Assembly (NCBI RefSeq): GCF_000524195.1
Contig: NW_020170587.1
Span: forward strand, 56,441 to 77,676
Direction of reading: 5' to 3'
Length of the DNA stretch: 21,236 bases
Source: Echinococcus granulosus
Lineage: Eukaryota > Platyhelminthes > Cestoda > Cyclophyllidea > Taeniidae
Position numbers and translations under genes: made by a program. Positions 1 through 12,009 of this stretch are shown here, in pieces; position 1 is the first letter of the stretch; every line of letters starts with the position of its first letter. A model generated the notes under the pieces. That model was not told the DNA's origin. It searched no databases and worked only from the letters and a program-made list of their open reading frames with translations.

Positions 1-1570
1 TTGAAGGCAGAAAATTCCACACAATGAAATAAATCTTATTAACTATATCTGCTTTTGCCTTCTCAACACTTTTTTTTCTCGTTTTCATTTTTATCGTCCT
101 TCTGCTAGCAACTACTTTGCATGTATCTTTTTTTACTGCCTTCCTCACATAATACAAGTTCGCTCATCGGCACCCCACTGTATTGCATTCCCCACCGCTT
201 GTCACTTCTCCACACGACATAAACATGACCATGCCTCGCCACAGGACCCAGGCTCATTCCTATGCTTAGCGATTGCCTTTAGCTCCACTTCTTTCCGTAA
301 TCTTCTCCCAATTTCCAACTAATAGGCAAATAATAAGGCAAATCCGAACTATTGATGCACAGTCAGGTGGAGAGAGAAGTAATTGTTGCATCTCTGCGAC
401 GAAGACAAATTGTCGACATTCGAGGCATGAGTGATGCATTGTAGAGTGCAAAGTGCAGTGCACTGTGAGGCCAAGTCATCAAAGTGCTCTTGCATATCCT
501 CCTCTTTAGCACAGTAGGCTTCCTCGAAGTCTACTGTTTGTGTAAACATGCCTCTGAACCCTGGAGAAGTATTTCCGAGGGATCTTCTCGTCTCAGCAGT
601 AGATACGCTAAAAACTACGTAAACAACTTCGCTCAAGCTTACACAGTAGTGCAGATAGGTCTAGTGAGTGCATGAAGGCTAGAATAATACAAAGTATTTT
701 TATTACGCTGCAAAAATCTTTTTATTCTGTAGACACACGGTTTTTACTATCGTCAGAAACGCGTTGGCTTTGTGCACTGATAAAAGCTTTATGATCTAGC
801 AGTAGTTGGCCAACCTAACTTGACGGACCCAGCAGCGCATATTCTAAAGTAGACAGTGTAGGTGATGACACAGATAGGAGGAGATAGTCATGCAAAAATC
901 CTATTGAGATTTTCATACTTATTAGGTGATAGCTTAAGAGGTGGGTTAGTTGACTACTCCTCGTCTGTTATTTTGCATACCTCCGTACTGACTGCACAGT
1001 TATGGCTGCTCTTAGGTCTATGCAAAGTAGTAGCATTGGCGAAATACTAGTAGTCAATGGACTGGCCAATACACTAGTGACACACTAGCCTTTTTACCGT
1101 TGTCTTGTATTGTGTCGACTCGCCTAGCCTCATCTCGAACCACTTGGAGATCGTTTAAGCCTTGTCACTTCAGATGTAACGTTGTTCGCATTCACATTCC
1201 ATACAATCCACGAGATGCACATTTACACAGATTAGTTTAAAGTAGAGGCAATGATAAATATTCGTGTGCCTGTTGATCTCGTCCAAGTATGCCACATAAA
1301 TAACTCCGCCTTCACAACAACCCTCTTAAGCAGCCTTCCTCATGGTACCAACCCACAGCTTTTCAGGCCACTGGTTCTGAAGCTCTTGTCTAACTTTCTA
1401 TCTGCCTATTCCTACCTCTGTCAGTTCTTCTTCATCCAGCTATCGAACACCTCGCTGAAATCTGGCTAGGGAAACCAATGGAACACAGTGACAATTGCCT
1501 TGTTCCTGGGTTAATCAATCCAACTTACAGTCTCCAAATGAATTGGATGATGATGGGCCATAGAACTTGC
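1..1570. other. No gene seen
   Basis: The sequence is AT-rich with short open frames on both strands (longest under 100 codons). None shows a recognisable motif, coding-like third positions or paired splice sites. Overlapping minus-strand frames at 266-636 are cysteine- and histidine-containing but match nothing I know. Confidence 0.6.
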
Positions 1571-1662
1571 TTGCAGGCCCGCATGGCCAAGTGCTTTGAA
1601 GCTTAACTGCCTGTGAAATGATACGAATTCGTAGTTTGTCACAGTTGAGGGTTTAAATCGAG
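1571..1662 (+). repeat. tRNA-like segment, possible SINE head
   Basis: TGGCCAAGTGC at 1584-1594 differs from an internal A box (TGGCNNAGTGG) mainly at the last base. GGTTTAAATCG at 1650-1660 agrees with the B box GGTTCGANTCC at 8 of 11 positions. The 66-base distance suits a class II (Leu/Ser-type) tRNA with a long variable arm, or a decayed tRNA-derived element. The T-stem around the B box does not pair, and I found no clear acceptor stem, so it is not a working tRNA gene. No A-rich tail or target-site duplication was found, and no second copy was recognised in the window. Confidence 0.25.
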
Positions 1663-2029
1663 AGGGGTATTTTGGATGTGGCACCACCCCCTCCCTTCCT
1701 CGGCATAACTTGCAAGTCTTGCCTTAGCTACCTAAACGACAATGCAATGTCCTCAAGACCTCGAAATAAGAGGCCTCTTCTGGTTATTATTCAAGAGCTT
1801 TGCCTCCTTTAAGTGTAAAGCTTATCATCGCGGGTAGAAAATCTCTATCGCTGATGTTCAGGCATAGTGCAGGCTCGAAATTTTGGAGTTTGAATCCAGC
1901 TCCATCGTAAGGGTGTGCGTTAATGGGTTTGATGGCTGTTCTTTTTGTGATAACTCATGACTGATTGTTTGACAGGCTTTCAACACTGTGGGTGAGGTGG
2001 ATATTATCAGCTGCCAAAGCTTTCCTAAT

Positions 2030-2404
2030 TAATAAAAATATTAAGCAGACTGCCTCGCTACCCACTTTACCGTCCCATGCCGAAAGATTCAACTAAGCTG
2101 ATGCAAAGCGAAAAGTAACCGACATGAGGATGATGTGGATCCTAATCGAGTAGGACTCTCTAGCCTCCCTAACCATCGGGTTAGGCTGCTTTATGCTCCT
2201 ACTGATGGGTGACAGACAAAAATAGTCGCCTGTGCAATGTCTTAATGAGCGAGAAAGTCTCTTTACAATCGAACAGTAGGACCGCTGTTTGCCCGTCTCA
2301 CGAAAATCCGTAAAACCCACTCCTACCAAGAAAGTCCAATCTCTAGAAGGTTCATTGCGGTTCACTGCAATCAGATGAATGACAGGTGCTTTTGCTTTAT
2401 TCAT
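2030..2404 (-). other. Open minus-strand frame of about 103 codons, unrecognised
   Basis: The frame starts at an ATG at 2404 with NKAKAPVIHLIAVNRN. Its middle part reads VGVGFTDFRETGKQRSYCSI and the end ESYSIRIHIIL, closing at a TAG near 2093. After the stop the same frame continues with AWDGKVG. I could read this either as a cadherin-like repeat or as the HSP70 segment APRGVPQ...VSAKDKxTGKEQ, and neither is good enough to name. No splice sites or promoter support a gene. It may be a remnant or a chance open frame. Confidence 0.2.
2162..2190. repeat. Small perfect hairpin
   Basis: CCTAACC (2168-2174) and GGTTAGG (2179-2185) form a perfect 7-base stem around the loop ATCG, with an outer AGC/GCT pair after a small internal loop. 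It lies inside the unrecognised minus-strand frame. There is no run of T that would suggest a terminator. Confidence 0.4.
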
Positions 2405-5400
2405 AATTTTTAATTAGGGCAATCACCCATCGTAAAGTTAGTCTTCAACGATCCTCATGTCTGTATTATTCTTACAAGCTAGCTACATTACGGCAGTGCT
2501 CTATCAGGGCTTTCATGAAGACCTAAGTAACGGCATTATCTTCCCTGCGGATCCCAGTCTAGAATATCTTTCAACGACAACATCAATGTTTATGCAATTT
2601 TTTCTGCTTCAAAAAACGAAATGCTCTACTTGCTCTCATTATACCACAGGTGCACATCAGGAATGCATTAATTTTCGCCTGCAGGGAGTCATGGAAGCCA
2701 GCTCTACCCTTATTTTAAATAACTGGGCTCAAAACATTAGAAATGGTCAGTCAAGGAAATAATTGTGAAAAAAATTTATTTAAATGATTATTTACCATGG
2801 TAGAACCATTAGGCAGAGTGCAAGCAGTGCAGTTTGGGAGTCGAGACTAGTAGGAACAATTGCCTCTTTGACTTCAGAATAGGCCGGAGAGTTTAAATAT
2901 TGTGTAAAATGCGTCATGCGCCAAATGTACTTTATAGGTTCTGTGACTCTTTGCCAAACCAACCTTTTCCAGCTGCTAAAGAATTATGGTGATATATCGT
3001 GGCTACATAACAAATGGCGCTATTGACTTTGTTGAAAAAAACTTTGCCTTCATCGTTTTCGTAGGCGTTGGCGCAGCTTCACCTAACGTGGCGTAGAACT
3101 ACAAGGAGCCAAACACCGGTGATTTCTACTTTATTGGCCGGCCATTGACCTCTGCGAAGTTTGACAGCGACCTTCTGTGTAATGAACATATGGCATACGA
3201 GAGGTCAAATCAAGCAGCAAAACCTTGCTTGGGTTAACCTGCAATTAATTTCCTGGTGATTGCAATGAACGTGAACAAGATTTTTTTCTTAGTTTAAACA
3301 TAGTAAATGCCACCAAAAATAGATTTGATACAACCATTCAATGTTGTCTTCGCAATTATTGATAGCGAGTTCCACCTTGTTCGGGGATGTTTCACCCGTA
3401 AGTTGCTACGGGCGTAAACATTCCAATCCCATTTATTTCTCAGGATCTGTACAATGACAAGAGCTGCAATTCCTCGTGATTGCTTAAATATAATGACAGG
3501 GACATTTTTCGAATTTTTTTTGTCAATGAAAAAAGCTCGTGTGCTTTCTGTCTGATGGAACTGACAGGAGCTTGTATAGTGTATACATTAGCCCCTTCAG
3601 TGTGAGCCATTCGCTACTGTGCTTAGCGCTGCTCCCAAATCTTGAGGCTCTGGTGATACGAAATGGCATTTACACCTGTGTTTAAAGCTTGTTTGCTTTG
3701 CAAAGGGAATCTAACTGCCATAAATTCTGCAATTCAGCTTTCCTAATTCATACCACAATTAATCTACATGAGCAGATGGTCAGCCTATTACCTGACCAAT
3801 ACTGAGAGTTCCGCAGTTAGGCAAAGGCAAGAATATAAAGACACCTGGGAATAATTACGCATTTATTGTTTATTCGGTTTTGCTTTAATGAAATATGCGT
3901 GCACAAAAGATTCATTATGACGACAATGCCGGGTTTTTTATATCAGGGATAAAAGAGCCGTGTGCATAATGTTTCTGAGTAGCAATATAAGATATAAAAC
4001 ATAAGCTTTTGAGGTATCTTTGTCAAGAAAGACCAAAATGAAGAAATCAAAGGGCAAACACACCTGCAAGGGATGATAGAAGTTTGCATTGGAACAAAAG
4101 TGACTTAATAGCTTAAACGCAAATTAGGAAAAAATTTGTTAAGATGAAAAAACCATAAAGCGAATATTTGGAATCGCTAACCTATCAAAATACTGATTAA
4201 ATAAATGAATTCGGATGCGGTTGTATTGTTGGAATTATGTTAGCACGAGCAAAAAAGCGGAACTTTTGCCTAGCTGCAATTGGTGATTTTGTTTGCACTA
4301 GCAGCACATCAAATAAAGTAGAAATACATAAATTATCACCCTGAGTCCAGCCTATTTCAAATGCGCTGTATTTAAAAGGACATTTGTAGAGCAAAGCAAT
4401 GAGTCAAACTAAATGGCAAAACAAACACCAAAATGCAAATAAATTAATGTTATTGCACTATTATTTTTTATCTTTCTTGTGTGTCCACTGATGTTGTCTT
4501 GCGCCAATTGTCACGAAGTCAATATCATCACTCTCACCCTGGGTCAAATTTTAAAATCAATGTCAATAAAACCAGGTTTATGTTTGAAAATTTAATCCTT
4601 GACTATAAAAAGTATTCGAATAGTTCAACCCATCTCCTCTTTTCTCTTTTTTACCGCTAGTTCTAATTCCAATCAGACTAATTCCTTGATTGACTGACTG
4701 ATTCATTGATGAAATGATCGCCAAACTTTCTGCCTTATCATTTGTTTCGTTGCTAGCTTAAATGTCACTAAAATGATCTCGTGTCGCAATTGTTAATTCC
4801 GTTAGACCATCCTGTTTTTTCCACGCCAATTCTATGATGGTCGCAGACATAAAATGATGGGAAGAGGAAAAGTGCACATTGAGGGAGGTGAAAGATGGTT
4901 GTTCTTATGTTGCCCGTTGCAAATGCCGTACTTCTGTGTGGCCTTCGACATTCTCCGCCCCAAAGCAAATCGTCTTTACTGCTAGTCAAATTAATCGTTT
5001 CACCAAAATCTCAATCTCATTGCCTTTACATTTTAGCCACACTATATAAGTATGCAAAACTGTTTCCAATGTAAGCCATATATATTTAGCCGTCTTCCCT
5101 TAAAGCTGGATAGACCTAGGTTCGCTATCAGTGTAAAATCTCTCATGAGACAGCACAAAAGGCAACTTTTTAAATTGATAAGAAATAGCTAGATAAATGG
5201 ATTTGAAGCAGCTCTGTGCAAGCGATTTTCGCGGTGACTCTTGTCTCAAAAAAAGTCGCTACTGTCCTGCAGCAGGTGTCGCTTATGGGTGTAATTAAGT
5301 ATTAAGTTAGATGCGTTCTATTCCTACACTTATATTTTTTTCCTTGTTTTAAGTTTTTTTGACGAATAGGGTTACTCAAGTATGGTAATTTCCAATTTAA

Positions 5401-5631
5401 AGATAGTCGCAGCGCACCAGAACTGTGCCTTGTCTTATGCTCAATTCCTAGCTGAGGGAAGGCATAGATAAGATCTGGCTCTCTCGTCAATGAATTAGTA
5501 GCCTTTCAAGTGCTTATAATGCGCAGTTAACAACAAGAAGGCTGATTATTCGCTGCAGCGGCATTTATTATGTCAATTAAGAGTGCCGTGTTTCTTTATT
5601 GGTGCACTTAGGCTTATGGTTCACCCGCGTT
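2405..5631. other. No gene seen
   Basis: The sequence is AT-rich. A + strand frame at 2457-2762 (101 codons) has no recognisable feature. A minus-strand frame at 4768-4989 reads TGNIRTTIF and YVCDHHRIGVEK, and one at 5302-5490 contains SGALRLSLNWKLPYL; I could not place either. Homopolymer and simple AT runs are frequent between 4380 and 4740. Confidence 0.55.
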
Positions 5632-5776
5632 ACGTCGCAACCCAATCAGAAGGGAAAGTTTCGTCTAGGTCATGCGCTAGAATGATGCGATTGGCTGGAA
5701 GGCTAGTGACAATGCTTGCTGTGCGATTGGACAGCAAGACTTCAAGCGCGCTTGTGCTTACGTGCAACAGCACTCA
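5632..5776 (-). pseudogene. HSP70-like patch: start of substrate-binding domain
   Basis: The minus strand has an uninterrupted run of 47 codons beginning VLLHVSTSALEV, where HSP70 has LLLDVTPLSLGI. It continues with PANRII (compare RNTTIP) and DETFPSDW (compare xETFxTxSDN). Over 47 residues the landmarks keep their order within a shift of one to three residues. Stop codons flank the run on both sides (TGA before, TAA after). I could not follow the match into the GER loop, although a minus-strand frame at 5302-5490 stays open. The patch also contains three CCAAT/ATTGG pentamers, which I do not treat as a promoter. Confidence 0.35.
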
Positions 5777-5779
5777 AAG

Positions 5780-7188
5780 GTGAAACGCATTTAAAACAGC
5801 TTAGGATCTTCAATTATGCTTGCTTCTGAGACTCAGAAATAGAATCGTCACAGGAGACATGGACTCCAGTAAGAAATATAATGCAACTAAGGCATTACCG
5901 ATATTTTATTAAGTGAGATCAAATTATGCAATCTAATACCTATTTTTCAGCTAGTCAATTAGAGGCCTTTGCTATCGATTTATTCTAGCTCTATCATCAC
6001 TTTTCCGTGCTTCACCACGGAGGTGGACGGCTCTGCCTTTACCAAAGTTTAAAAATACTGCAAAAATAAATATGTAATATGGGGTAGTCCTTTGAGCGGT
6101 GCACGTTTCCCACCGTCTTCTTTCCACTTTGAGGCATTTCATTCCACCAGCCTAACTATGCACTGTTTTTGGCCCTTCTAAATGTACTGTTGATTGACAC
6201 TCGACTTTATATGATTAGTGCGGCAGTTCAAGTGCTTCTACAGTGACCTTACATCCCAGTCAGTCAGGTGAGAATAAGCTAGTGCCGCACAGTGTAGGGA
6301 TTTTTGCAATAATAGCCACAAAACCCTAGCTTATTGTATTCCTGGGATTGTTGGTACAAAAAGAACAAATTGGCAACGCATATGTAGCAGCATCAATGTT
6401 TATGCTGCTTTAACTTGAGTCTGTGTTTTACGTGACATTGGTTTTACTAAATAATTGTTTTTAGTGCTGCATTATGCATATTCTCGCATTAAAGTTGTAT
6501 CAATTCAAGACAGGGGTTATGAAATCACACTCTGCATTTGTTTAGGCATAAAAGCTACAGAAACATTTGCAACCATTTAATGATTAGAAGATGTAGGATG
6601 TTAAGGATAAAAATAAAAACCCTAGTCGACCACAATTTGCATGACTTTTAATGATTCCTTCACCGCCTATCCTTTTCTTTTCAGTACTGTTCTGGTCTAC
6701 TCTGTTCCATTCTATTTTAGTCTCTTTTCTTTCATTGTAAAATTAAATTCCACTAAGGCTGAGACTCAAATAACATGACGAGAAGTTCATATTTACAGGA
6801 GGACTCCTGCTACTATCAAGTCACTTTTTGCATTCAACTCTTGCCACCTCTCATTTCACGACACAAATCCGCTTCACACTTGCAATCACATCTACAGCCA
6901 TGAGCGATTTTACATTTCCTGTCATTCTTTTTTACTCCATCATTAATTATTGACCGGCCAATTAGCAATTTAATTATTTAATAAGTAAAGAGGCGAATTT
7001 ACTGCACGACTATATCCCCTTCTAAAAAAGTTCAAATTGCTCTTTAGTTGCTAGTAATATACACAAATTTTGACACATCAATCGAAACTTCACCAAAAGC
7101 TCTCCCTATTTCTTTGTATCTACCACCAGTACTGCGTTTAATATTCCCATTGCCTGGCTTCTGATCCTCTCATGCGCAAATCAATTTC
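5780..7188. other. No gene seen
   Basis: No frame of note is open on either strand. The stretch is AT-rich and unassigned apart from the short inverted repeat at 6273-6335. It separates two HSP70-like remnants on the minus strand and may be intergenic or old intron sequence. Confidence 0.6.
6273..6335. repeat. Ten-base inverted repeat
   Basis: AATAAGCTAG at 6273-6282 is the exact reverse complement of CTAGCTTATT at 6326-6335, with 43 bases between. The flanking bases do not extend it. Repeats of this length arise by chance in 21 kb, and no transposon end or duplicated target site accompanies it. Confidence 0.35.
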
Positions 7189-7868
7189 ACACGCTCGACC
7201 CGCCGCCGGTGTCAGATTGTAGCTCCATTTGTTACTTCTCCAAGAAGCTGTGTCGTAATATTTGCTAAGTCGGTCGATTGCTCTGCCACCGCGGCAACAA
7301 CAAAGTCTTGTGGTTATAACTGAAGCAAAACGCTTCCAGTGCGGATAACTATGCGACCATTTTTACCATCGGCGGGATGATGTCCAAATGCACCGAATCT
7401 GCCACCTTCTCCGCTGACCTTGTTCTCTTGCCTTGCCTCGCATCTGAGCCCACATTCACTGTCATAACTCGTCGCTATAATGCTAAATGTAGTGGTGAAG
7501 TAAATAAGGGAAAGCATGTACACCTCATTTCTTTCGGAAATGTTCGATTATTAATCTTCTTGACAGACCCCTCTGATATATTCTGCGCTCTGTAATTGTG
7601 CGCCATGGTAACACTGTACGCGAGTTACTATGTGGCCTGTTGGTACTAGATCTAGGGCGTTGTTGAAGGCGTCTTTGCAATTGAGTGGAACCTCCGCTTC
7701 GACCGATACGTCGTTCGGATTCCCCTTTTCAGTGTTTAGGACTACCAGATGCGAAAATTGTTTGAGGCAGGAGGGGGATTAAAGCCAAATATAATGGTCC
7801 CTACGTTTTATTCCCGTTACAGGCCTCTATGCTTTTCTACGAGCCTTTGGAGGGAGACATCCACTACG
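7189..7868 (-). pseudogene. Diverged repeat copy 1; HSP70 substrate-binding-domain-like
   Basis: This is the partner of 13992-14648, in the same orientation and about 6.8 kb away. On the minus strand it reads HLVVLNTEKGN, CKDAFNNALDLVPTGHIVTR, VQCYHG (compare IQVYEGER), TTFSIIATS (compare VTFDIDANG) and GKNGRIVIRTGS (compare the mitochondrial-type GREQQIVIQSS). It continues with DFVVAAVAEQSTD and GEVTNGA, which would fall in the first lid helix. In the best matching stretch (LVP.GHIVTRVQ) most base differences between the copies are silent in this frame, suggesting the ancestor was protein-coding before or during divergence. It has an extra stretch of about 50 bases near 7500-7560 relative to copy 2, a short internal loss near 7195, and stops in frame. 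It would encode no complete domain now. Confidence 0.5.
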
Positions 7869-10267
7869 TTTAACAAACAAATATTGTGTTCCAGCAGTGA
7901 GGCTGCTAATGATATTGTATTTCCACTTTTTTAATTGAAGTGAATCTTAATAAAAGTCGCTGCTGTAAGAATATTATAGTATGTGCAAAATAACTTACAA
8001 AAATTGTAGCTGAACTTAAATTATTATGTTCGGGTTCATAATATACACCTCCCCTGCAGCATTGTGAAGGAGTTTAGAAGATCAACAGCGCAGCTCGTCA
8101 AATCAGCTTTTGAACGCTATATACTATTCATCACTCTGTGTGTAAACAAAAAATAAGTAAAAAAATTTCTGCCTTAACAAGTACTAATAAATTAGCAGAC
8201 ACTTAGAAAATAATCATGGATATGAATTTAACCGTGGCACGTAAGATCCAGAAAACCCTGCACATGCTTCTTTAAAATAAGCAAAATTTTGCATGCCATT
8301 AAATTTAAACAAGTGACGTTTAAGAATTTACTGGACATGAAACCATCTTGATATCAGCTACAGCACTGATGTAGCCTTGTTGTAATCTTGCTAGCTTTTA
8401 AAGGTGTTTCAACAACTAAAACACATGGCGCCTCAGTGCACATAAAAAAACCAAGTTTCGCAACAAATAACTATGAATTTTTACTTTAAAATTAATTCGA
8501 TGCCTATTAGGGTGTAGTGAGCACGGAAACCCATGCGGTAAAGATAAAAACAGATGCTCACTTAGCCAATTAATTATATTCGATCATCAAGTATTGAGAA
8601 GCTGCTTCTAGTGCACAGGTTGTTTTCTCATATAAAGACATTCTTTCCATAGTAATAGGTGACCGTACTTACTAATCCAATCTAACCGATTGAACTAATA
8701 TTTTAAAGCCAAAATGGTAAATGTTTGCATTTAGTAAAATTGCATTTCCTCACTGCGCATACACTTTACACCTGCAAACGCAGATGAATGGTGCTGGTAA
8801 GAGAAATATTTCGGTCAGCAAACGAATTGACTTCCTAGACTATAAATTACCCAAATATTATTATTACAATTCTTCCCTGCCTCTACGCAAACCCTACTGA
8901 ACACACGTGACCGCCCTCCTGTTGACATCTTCGTATGGTCCACGATTTGTATACAACTTGGATGGGCGCCTGTCACTTCCCTTCCGTGAGGCATAGCATT
9001 GTTCCCTTTGATTTTTGCCATCTGTTTTGGCTTCTGCTAAATATAATGCGGCGAGAGTGATGCTTATATACGTTGAATTCAGCCAATATAGTTTGAAAGG
9101 ATCGTACTGAGATCGTTTATTAGCTGGCACTAGTGCATACATCTAGGTTGAATCCTTTAACACGCCCTTGAATTTCTGCTCTTCTCTTGTATTAGAAAAG
9201 GCCCTCTTACCTATCAAAGGGTTATTGCATTATCAAAAGGAAAAGTGATTCTCTTACTTTTTGGCAAAATAATATATGTAGTAACTACCCAGTACTTGAT
9301 GTATTTTGTGGTGAAAAGGAATAATAAAAACTTAAAACAACATTTGAACACGCTTTGAGTAAACAGGTAATGCTTCTCTCGCATTTATTCACTTGTCTAA
9401 ATGCGCTCATCAGAAGTAGCTGAAAGTTAAATTCAATCAGTACTTCAAATTTAAATGTTATTTTGTCGTCGGTCTTCTACAATTTTCTTCTGTTGTATTT
9501 TTCCTCTTAAAAGCCATACAATCGTACATATCCTGTGAAAGACCACAAAGATTAATGACCGCGGTCTAAACCACTCATCTTTAATCGAACCTAGTCGTGT
9601 CATTGGCAGGCCCAGTGAAGACCTTATTACATTTAGGCACTCGACAGGAACGTATGATCCACTGGGTTAGATAAGGAGGGAAACAAGCAAATATTGGGAA
9701 CACACAATTTGAAAGCCAGCGGGTCCACTCGCCTGGTTCTGCCCGATCCACTGTTCAGCACACGCATTGCTCACATGTAGACTACCTTTATTTTAGACAA
9801 AGATGATAGACGTATAGATATAAAAGTGTGTAAACATATACGTGAGTCAAAATTTGGAGAGATTGAGGGGTTGATATCAAGTTATTTTCGTCACAAAGGG
9901 GTATAAGCTAAATATTGATGGTTGATAACCCTAACCAGACAGAATTTTCTTAACCTAACCAATACGAAAAAATCAGCTAATGTGAAGTCCACAACGCATA
10001 AAAATGCACGAACACATAATCTAAACAAATGCAACTTTTACTCTTGCGGTACAATTTTATCCGAAAAATTATTGCCGATATCAAGATCATGTCGTTTTCT
10101 AACTACCGCTTATTTTATCTTAACGTTTTTGAAAGAAGTTTCCACATATATATATTTCTGCTTGTTTGACTACAGTACTACATCATATGTAAATGCCATC
10201 GCGCGTCATGTGAAGTTGTTTCGGTAGATCTGTTTCGAGCTTGTGGTGCGCAACAAGGAACTTTCCT
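7869..10267. other. No gene seen up to the gap
   Basis: The stretch is mostly AT-rich. A moderately GC-richer island at about 8860-9010 carries two overlapping minus-strand frames (8815-9021 and 8894-9142) with no recognisable motif. A lysine- and asparagine-rich + strand frame at 9922-10227 looks like chance in AT-rich DNA. Confidence 0.55.
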
Positions 10268-10367
10268 NNNNNNNNNNNNNNNNNNNNNNNNNNNNNNNNN
10301 NNNNNNNNNNNNNNNNNNNNNNNNNNNNNNNNNNNNNNNNNNNNNNNNNNNNNNNNNNNNNNNNNNN
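10268..10367. other. Assembly gap (100 N)
   Basis: There are exactly 100 N between CTTTCCT and CGCGTTGAGAG. A run of exactly 100 is the usual placeholder for a scaffold join of unknown length, so the true distance and content are unknown and order across it rests on the assembler. Any frame reading through it is meaningless. Confidence 0.98.
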
Positions 10368-10879
10368 CGCGTTGAGAGTCTGCATATAAGGAATATGCCG
10401 CCCCTTGCGAGCTAAAAGTCGTTTTTTTCCACTAGGCAAATATGTTTGTGTTGAACATGGGGAATAACCGAATGTGATCAGTTGCTATGCGTCTGCACTG
10501 GTTGCATTTGACTAGCATCTGCTGACTGTGGAGTCTGTTGGCAACTTTGCTGAGTGTGTGGAATGAGTCTGCTCTAATCTACAGTCTTTGTCACCCGGAC
10601 TTGCTGGTGAACATAGTCTCTCAACTTTCGAAGAATCTTTGGAAAGAGGAGAATTTGGAGCACCTGCCTATAACAGAGTAATTGCTGTTGCGTTATGTTA
10701 AATAATATTCATGCGAAGATATGTTTTTAAGTGAAGGGAGATGTGTAATCGACATTCCTATTGGTATAGACAATCACACATGAATGCTTGATATGGCATC
10801 ACGTCACTTGTCGTTTTTGCAGATAATGAGTAAGGGCATATTGGCAACAAAGCCGTTATCTGTGGAGACAAAAAGTTAG
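10368..10879. other. No gene seen after the gap
   Basis: I see neither coding potential nor a repeat family in this stretch. It joins the assembly gap to the cluster of HSP70-like patches. Confidence 0.55.
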
Positions 10880-11112
10880 TTTACGGGGAATAAAAGGGGT
10901 AGCGGAATGCGCCCGATAACCTGTATCCTGATGCTCGTTGGATCTCTAGCTAGGGCTCTCTCTACCAGGGATGTTCTTCTGTTAGTCGTTGACAATGCAC
11001 TTGTCACCGTTTTGGACTCGGCTGAGCCGGTGTTGACTTCTGTGAGCAATCTTCGTTTCTTTTTCACATTGCTTGTATTCCTTTCTACCCTCAGACAAGT
11101 TTTCATAGACAT
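10880..11112 (-). pseudogene. HSP70-like patch: end of ATPase domain
   Basis: The minus-strand frame ends VERALARDPTSIRIQVIGRIP. HSP70 has VEKALRDAxxxxSxIxxIVLVGGSTRIP here, so the match needs a small deletion that removes GST. The upstream part of the frame (basic KKKRR, then TEVNTGSAESKTVTS) is not recognisable. This patch and the one at 12010-12190 overlap in HSP70 residue numbers around the VGGSTRIP loop, so they cannot come from the same copy. A + strand frame (10907-11128) covers the same bases and is leucine/valine-rich, as an antisense frame of a charged sequence often is. The base composition is closer to coding DNA than that of its flanks. Confidence 0.35.
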
Positions 11113-11639
11113 TCTAGCCAGTTCGTAGTGATTTCAAAATGGCAGCATTACTGTTCAATGCATTTTTTAGGTCCATTCACGCGAGTGTTATTTTATTTCC
11201 ATATGCTCTGTTATTTTTCGCTGCTTGCTCACTGCAGTTTGTTTATGTTCGGTCATCGCTCCGTATAACTGCATGGAAAATTTTGCTAATAATATGACTT
11301 GAATGTGAGAATGAGGAAGGCGATTCACTTTTCAGCTGTCATCATCGCCAATGCACTCGTCACTATGCAGTTCTACTTACAACTTGCAAAAGTGATAATT
11401 TTTCGTCAGGGTGAAGATCGCCCCTTGAAAAATATTCTAAGTAGCATGTGTTAAGGGGTAACATTCTAACTGCAGGTTTTTGTGATCCCTTATAGCCTAG
11501 CATAGCGCTACTTACTGAAGTCGAAATTGGAGGATATTAAAGGTGCTAAACCGCTTACTGTTCTCCAGAACCCGTGTATGATGAGAAAATTGGTCCGTTT
11601 TCTCCATTTTTATGTTTTAGGCTTAGATGGGATTATTTA
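11113..11639. other. No gene seen between patches
   Basis: AT-rich spacer between two GC-richer patches. A + strand frame beginning at 11527 runs into the next patch but shows no motif before 11640. Confidence 0.5.
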
Positions 11640-11810
11640 CGATTTTATGTCTTATCGCCCTTCGATTTCCGGTCCGGCAGTAAGGGCAGTGCCGTGGCGG
11701 ATATTGTTTCGGGCCTCAGGGACCACGCCGATGTTGCTTTCAACGCTCACGGTCGTGCACTCTCCACTTTCCTGGGTGTGGTCGACCTTGTACGCGGCTC
11801 CGACTCTTAT
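11640..11810 (-). other. GC-rich coding-like patch, minus strand, family uncertain
   Basis: This is one of the most G+C-rich stretches of the window. On the minus strand one frame of about 47 codons (AAYKVDHTQESGECTT... to ...ALTAGPEIEG) ends mostly in G or C at third positions, as in a coding exon. It is bounded by stops. It might be the HSP70 stretch after WPFKVV (xVxVE...PEE), which would make it part of a copy separate from 12010-12190, but only a few residues agree. The + strand also has an open frame here (11574-11912), so strand and family are both unsettled. Confidence 0.25.
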
Positions 11811-12009
11811 TACATGTTAGGCTTTATTGACCTCTCCTTATTTCCTCTTCCCCTCTCAAAGGTCGACGGTAGCGTTGTTGCTCAGATTATTATTATTGGT
11901 ACATTCATTTGATTAGTTTATCCAACTTTCTATTGAGCATAAATAAGTACAATTGTGTAACAATAACTCTTCAATCGTAACAGTCATTCTTAGTGTAGAA
12001 GTGTGAAGG

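Noticed and set aside
4681..4720. Tandem TGAC/TGAT-like repeats.
   Set aside because: There are only a few imperfect units, with no array or conserved spacing.
5642..5730. Three CCAAT/ATTGG pentamers (5642, 5690, 5726), suggesting a promoter.
   Set aside because: Pentamers of this kind are common, no gene start follows on either side, and the interval reads as an HSP70-like remnant.
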